From: Neorhizobium alkalisoli | GTDB lineage: Bacteria; Pseudomonadota; Alphaproteobacteria; Rhizobiales; Rhizobiaceae | Assembly: GCF_002968635.1 (NCBI RefSeq) | Contig: NZ_PVBN01000010.1 | Location: forward strand, 186,001-250,000 | DNA: 64,000 nt | Reading direction: 5' to 3' | Shown: piece by piece, positions 16,950 through 25,532 of the stretch | Layout of the letters: each line of letters begins with the position of its first letter | Position numbering within the stretch: the first letter of the stretch is position 1 | Made by a program: the position numbers and the translations under genes | Notes under the pieces: model-generated | Database searches by the model: none | What the model saw: the letters and a program-made list of their open reading frames with translations, nothing else | What the model was told of the DNA's origin: nothing

Positions 16950-17925
16950 TCAGAATTTCCGGTCCCACGCGTGTGGCCCAGAGGTCAAGCTCAGAACGCA
17001 AAGCGTCATCGACAGAAAGCTCCCCCAAGCCCAGTATCTGTCTTCTTCTCACGTTTTGGCAGAAATCCAAAGCCTCTGCAAAACTTAAGGTACCCAGTTT
17101 CCCACTGATAGTCTTCGAAGTTGCTTTAGGAAGATCGGGCCATTGAGAAATGACCCGATTGAGAAATCCTTCAATACGCTGGCGGTCAGGAGCTGGAAAA
17201 CCGAGCCGCATCTGGAAGCGGCGCCAGACCGCTCGGTCGAGCAACTCGGCATGATTGGTTGCGGCGATCACAACCACATAACTCGGAAGCTGGTCGAGCT
17301 GCATGAGCAGAAAGGAAACCACACGCTTGATTTCGCCAGTCTCGTGCGTGTCACCTCGTTCTTTGCCGATAGCATCGAACTCATCGAAGAAGAGGACGCT
17401 AGGCCGTGTGCGCACATAGTCGAAAAGCTTGCGCAGGCGCGCATTCGTCTCGCCAAGATAGCTACCGATTAGCGCGTCATACCTCACCACGAAAAATGGC
17501 AGACCCAGCGATTCGGCCACGGCTTCGGCAAACGAGGTCTTGCCGTTGCCGGGCGGTCCGGACAGAAGCACGCGGTGACGAGGCTCGTAACCATGAGCCC
17601 GCAGAACATCGGCGCGCGTATGTTCCTCGATCAGTTGCCTGCCGCCCTGTTCAACAGGCAGCGGCAGCATCAGCTCGCTCAGCTGGATGCGAGGCTCGAG
17701 TTCGAGAATGGTGTCCTTGCCAGAGCCGGCTTGCGAAGAATTTGATGTTAATGCCGGCGGTGTTACGGTTACCGCGGCCAGCGCACGCTCAAGCCGGTCC
17801 GCAACTCCGTGATGGTTTTTTGCGCGTTCTTCCGCGACCAGCGCCTCGGCTGCTGACTTCAGCGTCGCCCGATCGCCAGCTGCACCGGCCCTTACAAGGG
17901 AAATGAGAAGATCGCTACGGGCCAT
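16855..17925 (-). CDS. ietA: AAA+ ATPase IetA
   Basis: IetA is the AAA+ partner of IetS; in the pTiC58 work it acts as the antitoxin-like component. The 356-residue protein has Walker A GPPGNGKTS at 123-131, Walker B VLFFDEFDAI with Asp181-Glu182, a sensor-1 Asn in VVIAATNHAELLD and an arginine-finger-like WRRFQMRLGFP. The first 70 residues are a helical N-terminal domain. It is the first gene of the pair. How it restrains or targets the protease is not known from sequence. Confidence 0.88.
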   Translation of the reverse strand: MARSDLLISLVRAGAAGDRATLKSAAEALVAEERAKNHHGVADRLERALAAVTVTPPALTSNSSQAGSGKDTILELEPRIQLSELMLPLPVEQGGRQLIEEHTRADVLRAHGYEPRHRVLLSGPPGNGKTSFAEAVAESLGLPFFVVRYDALIGSYLGETNARLRKLFDYVRTRPSVLFFDEFDAIGKERGDTHETGEIKRVVSFLLMQLDQLPSYVVVIAATNHAELLDRAVWRRFQMRLGFPAPDRQRIEGFLNRVISQWPDLPKATSKTISGKLGTLSFAEALDFCQNVRRRQILGLGELSVDDALRSELDLWATRVGPEILNGERSDQTNPETASKRGGSKTNRQAGKHPET

Positions 17926-18163
17926 ATCGTCGACTGACTTAGTGTTTCCTGTTTGTTCGCTTTCCGAATCTTAGCGCAAATAGTTTATAAAGTCTTCCTA
18001 TGCCAGCCCCCGAGCGAAATTGCCGTCCGATTATACATAAATTCGTGAGTGCCAGTTGCGGCATGACAGCGACGCTTGCCCCGCCAACGCTTCGGTTCCT
18101 TTCTCACGGCGGAGTGAAATAGAGACGATCCCTGACGTCGGGTCCAAGTTCGGCCGGTGAAAA

Positions 18164-19135
18164 TTACACATCGGCTGACCATTCATCGACTTTGCGCAGA
18201 ACCCGTTCGAGGAGTGCGCCGGGATTGTTCAATGTATCGTTTGACATTGGACCAGCTCTCTCGAGGATACCCGGACCTCTTTTGAAATCATCGCCGCCGG
18301 GAGCGCATATCTTCTGCACAAGCATTGGCAGAAGCCAAAACAGACCGACAATATGAGCCTGCCGCGCGCGGACCGCGGCTTTCAAGGCGAGTTGCGGGTC
18401 CGATGCCTCGAATGTCGCGAGATCCCGGACCCCGGAATTGCGGCCGTTCCACTCACGCCACCAGGCATTGTTGCGGGGGAAGCCGGCCGTTGCGAAATGT
18501 CTAACGGGGTTGCGCAGGATCTTTCGTCGAGACGGTGCTGCCGATGCGGTATCCACTCGAACACGCTGCGCGCCGGTACGCTTGCCACGAAGAAAAAGCC
18601 GCGATGTTTCGGCAAAGATTTCGTGACCGTTGCGGTCATAGTCCCGTTGATGACCACCCCAGTCCAAATAGGCGGAGTAGAAGAAACCGGAAACCTTGTC
18701 ATCAATGACGACATCTGCGCTATCATCGGCTATCCAGTCCTCCAATGCCGCGTCCGTTTCGTTAGCGAGGTTCACAAAGCCCGGATGCCCTTTAAGAAAC
18801 TGATGCGGTGGATGGGTGGTGCCTTCCAACATCACATTCTTCGATTGGGTCGAGGCTACGGCCTGCATGGCGGCAACATAGCCCGGATCATAAAGGGTGT
18901 CCGCGTCAACCTGGATGATCAAAAGCTTGTCAGCCTCGACGTTCTGCTCCCGCGCGATGTCCGCAGCAGCTGCTATCCCACGGGATCTCGCCGGCACATA
19001 GCCTTTGACTGGTTCTTCGCAGACGATGATTTCACCTGGTGCCGCGCGTTCCTTAATGGCACGCATCATGTCCAATGTGCCATCGGTCGAGCCATTGTCG
19101 ACCAAGATGAAGATCGCATGCGCGCTGCCGTGTAT
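18164..19135 (-). pseudogene. 5'-truncated family 2 glycosyltransferase
   Basis: The frame encodes most of a GT2 glycosyltransferase: ILVDNGSTDGT, the hallmark first nucleotide-sugar-binding motif, is at the very start, and the D-x-D metal motif follows in LLIIQVDADTLYD. Intact enzymes carry about 30-40 residues before the NGSTDGT motif. Here the frame is stopped at 19136-19138 and the only available start is a TTG at 19105, within the motif. The protein therefore lacks its first beta strand and is probably inactive. The break lies just outside the 79-bp repeat at 19188, in a region of several recombination scars. The remainder (313 codons) is intact to its natural stop. Confidence 0.75.
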
Positions 19136-19187
19136 TCATTTTAAACCCCACCTTCGTCGGGGTTGCCTTTACATGCAAGAGTGGCGC

Positions 19188-19266
19188 TTGTCGTTGAAAT
19201 CCTGACTTTTGAACGCTGCAAAAGTCAGGCTAACATATCGAGCAAAACTCGGGATTAAAGCGACAA
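19188..19266 (+). repeat. 79-bp repeat, left copy (A)
   Basis: The element begins TTGTCG and ends CGACAA. It contains an internal perfect inverted repeat CCTGACTTTTG / CAAAAGTCAGG with a 7-nt centre, followed by AACATATCGAGCAAA. A same-length, same-orientation copy with most positions identical lies at 23319-23397. The TGTC/GACA ends recall serine-resolvase half-sites, but this is only a resemblance. It sits 9 bp beyond the stop of the lysR gene. Confidence 0.7.
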
Positions 19267-19274
19267 GCTGACCT

Positions 19275-20153
19275 TTATTCAACCTTTCGAATCTCTGCAT
19301 CCAGCCAACTGCAGAACCGGCGTACGACCTTCGATTCAGAGCGGCGCAGGTAGCGATATGTGCCGATTTCAACAGGCTCATATCCAGGTAATGCTGTGAG
19401 TGCTCCGGAACGCGTTTCCCTGTTCGTAAGAATAGGGGGCGCGAGAACCATGCCAAGGCCAGCGACACACGCGTGAAGCGCTGCATCGTCGGTGTCGAAT
19501 GAGTGACTGAATGAGAGTTGCGTCAGCGGGACGCCGGACCTCTCGCACCAAAGCTTCCAATCCCAATTGCCTGCTGCACTTTGAATTGCGGGAACATCGG
19601 AAACGGGGATTCGACGCGAGCTGTCATCTGCTAACAACAATTTTGGAGAAACAACGGGGCGGCTTAAATCACACGCAAGAACCTTCCATCCTTCCGGGAC
19701 TTCGTCGGCGCGGAAATATCGAATGCTCACATCCACCAGCGGGTCAACAATGGAGCCTGTAGCTGAACCGGTTTCCACCCGAACGCGAACCTCAGGGCAA
19801 ATGTTGCGGAAGTGATCCAGTGACGGGATAAGCCATCGCACTGCAAGAGAGGTGGATGCCTGCACGTTAATTTCGGTTTCGTCTCGATATAGCGCTTCGG
19901 CGGAGCGCTCGATCAGCGCGACCGCCGGCCCGATCTCCTCATAGAACCGCTGGCCGGCATCTGAAAGGGAAACAGAGTTGCTTCCTCTGCGGAAGAAGCT
20001 CACTCCAAGCTCATCCTCTAGTTTCTTGAGCTGGTGGCTCACAGCGCCAGGGGTCACACCGAGTTCTACGCCGGCGGCCGTCAAGCTCCCGGTGCGCGCC
20101 ACGATCGCGAATATACGGATGGCGTTGAGAGAGATCCGATGTCTTTGCTGCAT
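19275..20153 (-). CDS. LysR-family transcriptional regulator (GcvA-like)
   Basis: This 292-residue regulator has the LysR winged helix at about residues 8-66 (LNAIRIFAIVARTGSLTAAG and then LGVTPGAVSHQLKKLEDELG), followed by a periplasmic-binding-like effector domain to the end. FFRRGSNSVSLSDAG is typical of the GcvA/AmpR-like branch that often controls amino acid or drug metabolism. It diverges from the first eamA gene across 90 bp, so it probably controls the exporter/oxidase operon. It is the left-most gene of the cassette bounded by 79-bp repeats. Confidence 0.88.
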   Translation of the reverse strand: MQQRHRISLNAIRIFAIVARTGSLTAAGVELGVTPGAVSHQLKKLEDELGVSFFRRGSNSVSLSDAGQRFYEEIGPAVALIERSAEALYRDETEINVQASTSLAVRWLIPSLDHFRNICPEVRVRVETGSATGSIVDPLVDVSIRYFRADEVPEGWKVLACDLSRPVVSPKLLLADDSSRRIPVSDVPAIQSAAGNWDWKLWCERSGVPLTQLSFSHSFDTDDAALHACVAGLGMVLAPPILTNRETRSGALTALPGYEPVEIGTYRYLRRSESKVVRRFCSWLDAEIRKVE

Positions 20154-20243
20154 GAATTTTCCTCACTCACCCTGCAATTTTCTCGTTTGAGCTTCGCCAA
20201 GAGTTTCTGCACAAGGGATATCAAATGCCATGCAGGAAACGCG

Positions 20244-21158
20244 ATGTGCTCCGGAAAAAGATACACCAATACCCAGGCCATCGCATGGGTCACGATCGGG
20301 ACAGCATTATTTTCTTTGATTTTCGCATCCGGGAAATTTGCTGACGGAGCCGCAACTCCATTGCAAATCCTGTTTCTCCGATACATCGGCGGCCTGGCGA
20401 CGCTGCTACTGGTCGTGCTGGTGCGACGGGAAAAACTGTCGGCCTATCGAAGCCCTAAACCGCTTTCCCATTTCACAAGAGCTGTCTTCGGTGCTTCGGG
20501 CGGGGGAGCGCTGATCTACGCATCGGCGAACATGCCAATTGTGGACGCCACAGCCCTCGGGCTGCTCTATGTCGTATTCGTCATCCTTCTCGGAGTTCTG
20601 GTGCTGAAGGAACAGCTCACCAACCAGCATCTCGGGGCTGTCGCAATCTGCTGCGCCGGGGCTGCGATCGTTATGGTATCGCGCGGCGCGTTCGCCGGGT
20701 TCCATCTGACCTATGTCTTCCCGGCCGGCATAGCGGTTTTTGGCGCTGCGCTGCTGGCCGTCGAAGGGCTGATGATCAAGATGCTCTCACACTCCGACCG
20801 GGCGATGACGGTGCTACTCTATGTCAACGCGTTCGGCATCCTGCTGATGGCTGGCCCCGCCGCCACGCAATGGGTACCGCTCTCTTTCGAAAGTGCGATG
20901 TCGTTCCTTCTGCTCGGGCCGATCGCAGTGACGGCGCAATATTGCATCGTCCAGGGTTATCGCCTCGCATCACTCTCGATCGTCGGCCCGGTCGACTATA
21001 CCTGGCTGATCTTCGCCGGCCTGATCGGCTTTATGTTTTTTGGCGAAAAGCCCACTTTGGGGGTCGCAGCAGGTTCAGCGATTATCGCGTTAGGGGGCAT
21101 CATGCTTGCCATCATCAAGCCACCGGCCGGTGAGCGCGAAAGCACATCGTCGGCGTGA
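20244..21158 (+). CDS. EamA/DMT-family membrane exporter
   Basis: This is a drug/metabolite transporter-superfamily protein of 304 residues with ten predicted membrane helices and two EamA repeats. Clear helices include TIGTALFSLIFASGKFADG, ALIYASANMPIVDATALGLL, LLYVVFVILLGVLVLKEQL and LIGFMFFGEKPTLGVAAGSA. The ATG at 20244 has AGGAA 8 nt upstream; the open frame upstream to 20034 overlaps the lysR start and is not translated in my view. Such proteins usually export amino acids or related metabolites. It is followed after 82 bp by a second EamA gene. Confidence 0.86.
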   Translation: MCSGKRYTNTQAIAWVTIGTALFSLIFASGKFADGAATPLQILFLRYIGGLATLLLVVLVRREKLSAYRSPKPLSHFTRAVFGASGGGALIYASANMPIVDATALGLLYVVFVILLGVLVLKEQLTNQHLGAVAICCAGAAIVMVSRGAFAGFHLTYVFPAGIAVFGAALLAVEGLMIKMLSHSDRAMTVLLYVNAFGILLMAGPAATQWVPLSFESAMSFLLLGPIAVTAQYCIVQGYRLASLSIVGPVDYTWLIFAGLIGFMFFGEKPTLGVAAGSAIIALGGIMLAIIKPPAGERESTSSA

Positions 21159-21240
21159 CGCGTAACCAGAAATCGACTGGCCCTGCATCCGGAAGCAGGC
21201 CTTTGTCCCATGATAGTTTCCCGGAAACTGGAACAGAGTC

Positions 21241-22149
21241 ATGCGGCTGACCTATCTGGTGTTCGCCCTGCTCGGCCTCTTCTGGGGCTCGAACTTCATC
21301 TACATGAAATGGGCGGCGGAGTTTATCACCCCGGCACAAATCACGCTGCTACGGGTGTTCTTCGGCTTTTTGCCGCTGGCCTTTGTCGCGTGGCGAAAGG
21401 GAGTAATCCATCTGGATCAGGTGCGACACATGCCGCATCTCTTCGTTATGGCTGTGCTGGCAACGGCGTTTTATTATTTCGCGATCGCGGAAGGCACGGC
21501 GCTGCTTCCCTCGGGCATTGCCGGCGTTCTCGGGGGCTCGATCTCCCTGTTCACAACAATTGCCACCCTGCTGTTCCTTCGCACTGAAAAGCCGAACGCA
21601 TTGATGTTGATCGGCGTTCTTGTCGGCTTCGTGGGTATCGTACTGATCGCTAGACCATGGGAAGGATCAGATAGGACCATCGACACAACAGGGGTGTTCT
21701 GGATGCTGGCCGCCACTACGATCCTTGGTGTTTCCTACGTTTACGTCCGCCGCTTCCTATCACCGCACAACTTGTCGCCCCTCGCGCTCGCCACATGGCA
21801 AACAGGCCTCGCTCTGCTGGTGCTTCTGCTTGTCGTCGATCGAACGGGGACGGGCGACATTTTGCAAAACTGGCACGCTGCTGCTGGTGTTGCCATTGGT
21901 CTCGGCGTCCTCGGAACCGGCATGGCGTTCCTAATCTACTATTATCTGCTGCAAGAGCTGGGCGCCGTCGCGGCCTCGGGCGCTACCTACATCACGCCCA
22001 ACGTCGCCCTACTGATCGGTTGGGCCACTGGCGAGCATGTCGGTATGCCGGAAATCGTCGCCATTATTCTCGTTCTTACCAGTATCGCCATGCTGCAGAT
22101 CGGTCGGCAGAAAGCCGTCAACCAGATTGAACGGGCCGCAAGCATCTGA
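21241..22149 (+). CDS. Second EamA/DMT-family membrane exporter
   Basis: This 302-residue membrane protein has the EamA signature LLGLFWGSNFIYMKWAAEFI at the N-terminus, TLLRVFFGFLPLAFVAWRKG and, in the second repeat, AFLIYYYLLQELGAVAASGA. Ten helices are expected. It is distinct from the preceding EamA protein rather than a recent duplicate. The next gene starts 16 bp after its stop, so the three genes form an operon. Substrate unknown; the neighbouring oxidase suggests an amine or amino acid derivative. Confidence 0.86.
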   Translation: MRLTYLVFALLGLFWGSNFIYMKWAAEFITPAQITLLRVFFGFLPLAFVAWRKGVIHLDQVRHMPHLFVMAVLATAFYYFAIAEGTALLPSGIAGVLGGSISLFTTIATLLFLRTEKPNALMLIGVLVGFVGIVLIARPWEGSDRTIDTTGVFWMLAATTILGVSYVYVRRFLSPHNLSPLALATWQTGLALLVLLLVVDRTGTGDILQNWHAAAGVAIGLGVLGTGMAFLIYYYLLQELGAVAASGATYITPNVALLIGWATGEHVGMPEIVAIILVLTSIAMLQIGRQKAVNQIERAASI

Positions 22150-22165
22150 AAGGCAGGAGCTGAAC

Positions 22166-23311
22166 GTGAACACAGGCACTGGAATAAAAATCGCGGTGGT
22201 CGGGCGGGGCCTGATCGGGTCGGCGGCTGCGCGTCATCTGTCTAAGATGGGTCACGCTGTGGCTCTGATTGGGCCTGATGAACCGGAAGACTTCTCGCGT
22301 CACACCGGCGTTTTTGGCAGCCATTATGACGAGGGCCGTATTACCCGAAGGTTTGATCCAGAACCGTTCTGGGTCCAGATGAATGGTGCTGCGATTTCCC
22401 GCTACGACGAGATTTCGGGAGAAAGTGGTGTCGAGTTCTATCGGGAAGCGGGCGTGCTGCATGTCGGAGACGCCGAAAACCCAAACGTGGCACTTGTGGA
22501 AAAAGTCACCGCCGAGAATGGCATTCTCTGCGAGGCTTACAGGGATGCGGAGCTGGCTGAGCGATTTCCGTTCCTGAAAACAACGGCGGCCATGCAGGGA
22601 TATTTCGAGCCCCATGATGCGGGGTATATCAGCCCGCGTCGCTTGGTTCGGGCACAAACGATTGCAGCACAGCGCGCCGGCGCTCGCATCATCGCCGAAC
22701 CTGCAATAGGGATTTCCGAAAGCCACTTCGGTGTAACGGTTCGAACGAATTCAACCAGTATCGGCGTCGATCATCTACTCGTTGCAGCAGGGGGGCACAC
22801 GCAATCCCTACTAGGACAGTCATTGGGATTTAAGGTCTACGGCCGAACGGCAGCAATGTTTCGTCTCAGTATCACTGAGGCGCAGCGTCTGGCCGAGATG
22901 CCCTCGATGCGCTGTATCGGTCCAAAGGGCAACAATCCCTATATTCTACCGCCAATTTCCTATCCCGACGGCCAGTCTTGGTTAAAGCTGGGCGGCGATC
23001 CTGTCGATATCCCGCTCGAGAATGAGGCCGATATCAAGAACTGGTTCCGGTCAGGAGGATCGGTTCAAGTTGCTGATCTGCTTGAAACCCAGATCCTTGA
23101 CCGTATTCATGACCTGGAATTTGAAGAGCGCCGCATGGTGCCCTGCATGACTACTTTTGGTGATACCGGCCTACCCTGCATCGGCCCGGTTTCAGAAAGG
23201 GTAACGGTTGCATTCTGCTGCTACGGCAAGAGTGCAAAATGTTCGGATGAATTGGGACGCCTAGGTGCTATGGCGCTGTTGGGCGAGGTTAGGGCAGAAC
23301 TCACGCCGTGA
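22166..23311 (+). CDS. FAD-dependent amino acid/amine oxidoreductase (DAO family)
   Basis: This 381-residue enzyme belongs to the D-amino acid oxidase/sarcosine oxidase-like family, resembling N-methyltryptophan oxidase (SolA). The N-terminal Rossmann motif VVGRGLIGSAAARHLSKMG binds FAD, and the GSHYDEGRITRR segment is typical of this branch. Near the C-terminus a Cys sits in the FCCYGKSAKCSDELG region, where SolA/MSOX enzymes attach FAD covalently, although the surrounding motif is unusual. I chose the GTG at 22166 because AGGCAGGAG precedes it and the Rossmann fold starts shortly after; the open frame upstream overlaps the previous gene. The gene ends 8 bp before repeat copy B. Confidence 0.82.
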   Translation: MNTGTGIKIAVVGRGLIGSAAARHLSKMGHAVALIGPDEPEDFSRHTGVFGSHYDEGRITRRFDPEPFWVQMNGAAISRYDEISGESGVEFYREAGVLHVGDAENPNVALVEKVTAENGILCEAYRDAELAERFPFLKTTAAMQGYFEPHDAGYISPRRLVRAQTIAAQRAGARIIAEPAIGISESHFGVTVRTNSTSIGVDHLLVAAGGHTQSLLGQSLGFKVYGRTAAMFRLSITEAQRLAEMPSMRCIGPKGNNPYILPPISYPDGQSWLKLGGDPVDIPLENEADIKNWFRSGGSVQVADLLETQILDRIHDLEFEERRMVPCMTTFGDTGLPCIGPVSERVTVAFCCYGKSAKCSDELGRLGAMALLGEVRAELTP

Positions 23312-23318
23312 TAGGAAT

Positions 23319-23397
23319 TTGTCGCGGAAATCCTAATTTTGCGGTGCCGCAAAAGTCGGGGTAACATATCGAGCAAATGTCGGGATTTTCGCGACAA
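23319..23397 (+). repeat. 79-bp repeat, right copy (B)
   Basis: Same length and orientation as copy A at 19188-19266. It begins TTGTCGCG, ends CGCGACAA, shares the GTAACATATCGAGCAAA block (first base differs) and has a less perfect central palindrome. Together A and B bracket exactly the lysR/eamA/eamA/oxidase gene set, with no other gene inside. No target-site duplication is visible next to either copy. Confidence 0.7.
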
Positions 23398-23411
23398 CTA
23401 CGAGGAACGCT

Positions 23412-24653
23412 GTGTCGGATGTAATTTCGCTTGAAGAAGGCCGACGCGCGTTCGGAGCAAACAGCGAAGCTTATAATGATGCAAGGCCCGCGTATCCGCC
23501 GCGCGTCTACGATATTTTGCGCGATCAAGGGGCAGCCTCGCAAACGGCTAGAGTTTTCGAAATTGGAGCGGGGACAGGACAGGCTACCGCGCCGTTGCTC
23601 GCATTGGGGTGCACGATAACCGCTCTCGAACCGGACGAGCGGCTTGCCACGACGCTGGCTGATCGATTGAAGCACTACGGTTCGTTATTGACCATCATGC
23701 AATCCTCATTCGAGGACAGTTTGCTACCTTCTGCCGGTTTCGATCTCGGCGTCGCCGCCATGGCTTTTCACTGGCTCCAGCCGGATAGTGCGCTTGCCAA
23801 GGTGTTTCGGCTTTTGAGGCCGGGTGGTTGGTGGGCCATGTGGTGGACTGTCTTTGGCGATCCGGCTGACATGGACCCGTTCCAACGCCGAACTCAGGCG
23901 CTTTTCCAACCACTAAGCCGCAGCCCCTCCAATGCGGCCGGCTCCAATCGACCGTTCGCGCTCGACAAGGACGTGCGGATGGCCGAGTTGCATGCACAAC
24001 AGTTCAGGGCCTATCCGGCATTGTTTCGCGTGCCGCGATTCTGGGCCTATGGATTGTGCATGTCGTTTTCTGTCGGCGCATTCTACGCCTTCCTCGCCGG
24101 GGCACCGCTCGCCGCAACATCGGCGTTCGACTTGGAGCCGGGAGTGCTTGGCTTCTTCATGGGCGTCACGACCCTCGGTTATATCTTCGGAAGTTTCCTA
24201 TCCGGGCGATATGCCGGTCGCGTGCCGCTGACCACGATGATGATCGTGGGGCGCATCGTGGCGTGCGCTTGTCCTATCATCGGCCTGACCCTGTTTCTGG
24301 CGGGCTTCAGGAGCGCGCTCACCCTGTTCGGCCCCTGCATCCTGATTGGTATCGGGAACGGCCTGACCATGCCGAGCGCCAATGCCGGAATGCTCTCTGT
24401 GCGGCCGGATTTAGCCGGAAGCTCCGCCGGGCTGGCCGGAGCCATGACGATCGGTGGCGGCGCTGTCCTTTCTTCCGCCACCGGGGCGGTGCTGACGCAG
24501 AACAATGCGACTTATGGCCTGTTTACTATCATTCTTCTTTCCACGGCGACCGGGCTGCTGGCGGCCTCGCTCGCGGCTATGGCCGAGAAACGCGACCTCG
24601 CAACAGCGCCGGCAGCATCGTCGCCCACGGCCAGCCAAGCAGAGGGAGGATGA
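23412..24653 (+). CDS. Chimeric gene: SAM methyltransferase N-part fused to C-half of an MFS (Bcr/CflA) transporter
   Basis: Residues 1 to about 190 are a class I methyltransferase with the SAM motif VFEIGAGTGQATAPLLALG (about 48-66) and LLRPGGWWAMWW, but lack the usual last strands. From about residue 195 (HAQQFRAYPALFRVPRFWAY) the sequence switches to the second half of a Bcr/CflA-type drug transporter, with six hydrophobic helices (from CMSFSVGAFYAFLAGAPLAA through SSATGAVLTQNNATYGLFTI). The join is in frame and no stop intervenes. Neither half is complete, so the product is probably non-functional or altered. The GTG start has AGGAA upstream and lies 14 bp after repeat B. The NUDIX gene that follows by 4 bp likely belonged to the original transporter operon. 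Confidence 0.8.
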   Translation: MSDVISLEEGRRAFGANSEAYNDARPAYPPRVYDILRDQGAASQTARVFEIGAGTGQATAPLLALGCTITALEPDERLATTLADRLKHYGSLLTIMQSSFEDSLLPSAGFDLGVAAMAFHWLQPDSALAKVFRLLRPGGWWAMWWTVFGDPADMDPFQRRTQALFQPLSRSPSNAAGSNRPFALDKDVRMAELHAQQFRAYPALFRVPRFWAYGLCMSFSVGAFYAFLAGAPLAATSAFDLEPGVLGFFMGVTTLGYIFGSFLSGRYAGRVPLTTMMIVGRIVACACPIIGLTLFLAGFRSALTLFGPCILIGIGNGLTMPSANAGMLSVRPDLAGSSAGLAGAMTIGGGAVLSSATGAVLTQNNATYGLFTIILLSTATGLLAASLAAMAEKRDLATAPAASSPTASQAEGG

Positions 24654-24657
24654 AGAA

Positions 24658-25062
24658 ATGCCCCAATCGAATCCCGTCCTTGCGGCCAGCGCCGTCATTC
24701 GCGATGAAAGCAGCCGCATTCTGCTGGTTCAGCGTGCCAACCCGCCAGACATGGGGTGCTGGACGCTACCGGGTGGCCGCGTCGATCCCGGTGAAACCTT
24801 GGAACAAGCCGCCATCCGAGAAGTTTTCGAGGAAACCGGCCTGACGATCTCTATCGTTCGGGAATTGGGACAGCTTGACGTGCCGGATGGCAAAGGCGGC
24901 GTCTATGAGATTCACGATTTTTTGGCCGAGAAGATGAGCGGCGAGGCAGTCGCCGGGGACGATGCGGCGGCCATTGGCTGGTTTCGCAGCGATGAGCTTC
25001 CCGAGCTTTCATTGACACCCGCTCTGCTGCAATACCTGAGCCGATATGGCATCTATCCCTAA
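24658..25062 (+). CDS. NUDIX hydrolase
   Basis: NUDIX enzymes hydrolyse nucleoside diphosphates linked to other groups. This 134-residue protein has a full NUDIX box, GGRVDPGETLEQAAIREVFE followed by ETGL (about residues 38-60), in the classical Gx5Ex7REUxEExGU arrangement. GAGGGAGGA lies 9 nt before the ATG at 24658, which is 4 bp past the preceding stop. It probably shares a transcript with the chimeric gene. Substrate not predictable from sequence. Confidence 0.9.
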   Translation: MPQSNPVLAASAVIRDESSRILLVQRANPPDMGCWTLPGGRVDPGETLEQAAIREVFEETGLTISIVRELGQLDVPDGKGGVYEIHDFLAEKMSGEAVAGDDAAAIGWFRSDELPELSLTPALLQYLSRYGIYP

Positions 25063-25082
25063 TGTTGTACAACTCCTAACAT

Positions 25083-25162
25083 TCGCGACAAAATTGGCGG
25101 CGCTGGAAACACAGCCTAATTTCTGTCGCAAAAATCAGGTGCAAAAGTCAGACTTTCGCGAC
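25083..25162 (+). repeat. Degenerate third copy of the repeat family (C)
   Basis: TTCGCGACAAAATT and AATTTCTGTCGC form an inverted pair, overlapped by TGTCGC (25124-25129), GTGCAAAAGTCAGAC and TCGCGAC (to 25162). These share the TGTCGC/GCGACA ends and the GCAAAAGTCAG core of copies A and B but lack the AACATATCGAGCAAA block. It lies between the NUDIX gene and the DinB remnant, so it marks another junction of the mosaic. Confidence 0.45.
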
Positions 25163-25205
25163 TGAGTTCTGCGACAGTTTTCGCCTGGTAGACAAGCCGT
25201 TCGAT

Positions 25206-25532
25206 CTATGCGGAAACGAGCGCGCTTTTGCCCTGTTGCCGTCGCACTGGTTCGACCTGGTGAAGATAGACAGCGAAGGTGTCCCAAGGCGGGGTGATGG
25301 AAAGTCGCCAGAGAACGCTGCCAACCTCGCACCGGTGATAGCCTCCATGCAAGGCAACATGGGTCAGCATTTCCTCGCGGGTCATATAGCCCTTGTCGCC
25401 ATCGGTGAAGGTGAATGCGACTTTGCCGAGACAGCGTCTATTATTCTGGAATATGAAACTCTCGATGTGTTGGCCTGTCCGTGGATGTCGCCCGGACCCT
25501 TTCCATATTTTAGAGAATATTCTACAATATTT
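25206..25532 (-). pseudogene. DinB-family protein remnant (C-terminal part)
   Basis: Reading the minus strand from an in-frame stop at 25533-25535 gives 109 codons with no ATG at the beginning but a clear DinB/YfiT-type C-terminus: the strand KVAFTFTDG, then MTREEMLTHVALHGGYHR, where the two His residues are those of the DinB metal site, and DTFAVYLHQVEP near the end. It stops naturally at 25206. The N-terminal helical part, including the first metal His, is missing. It is therefore a fragment, beside the degenerate repeat and at the edge of the recombined region. Confidence 0.65.

Noticed and set aside
17985..18182. 65-codon minus-strand frame between ietA and the glycosyltransferase
   Set aside because: No domain or start signal; likely non-coding promoter region of ietAS.
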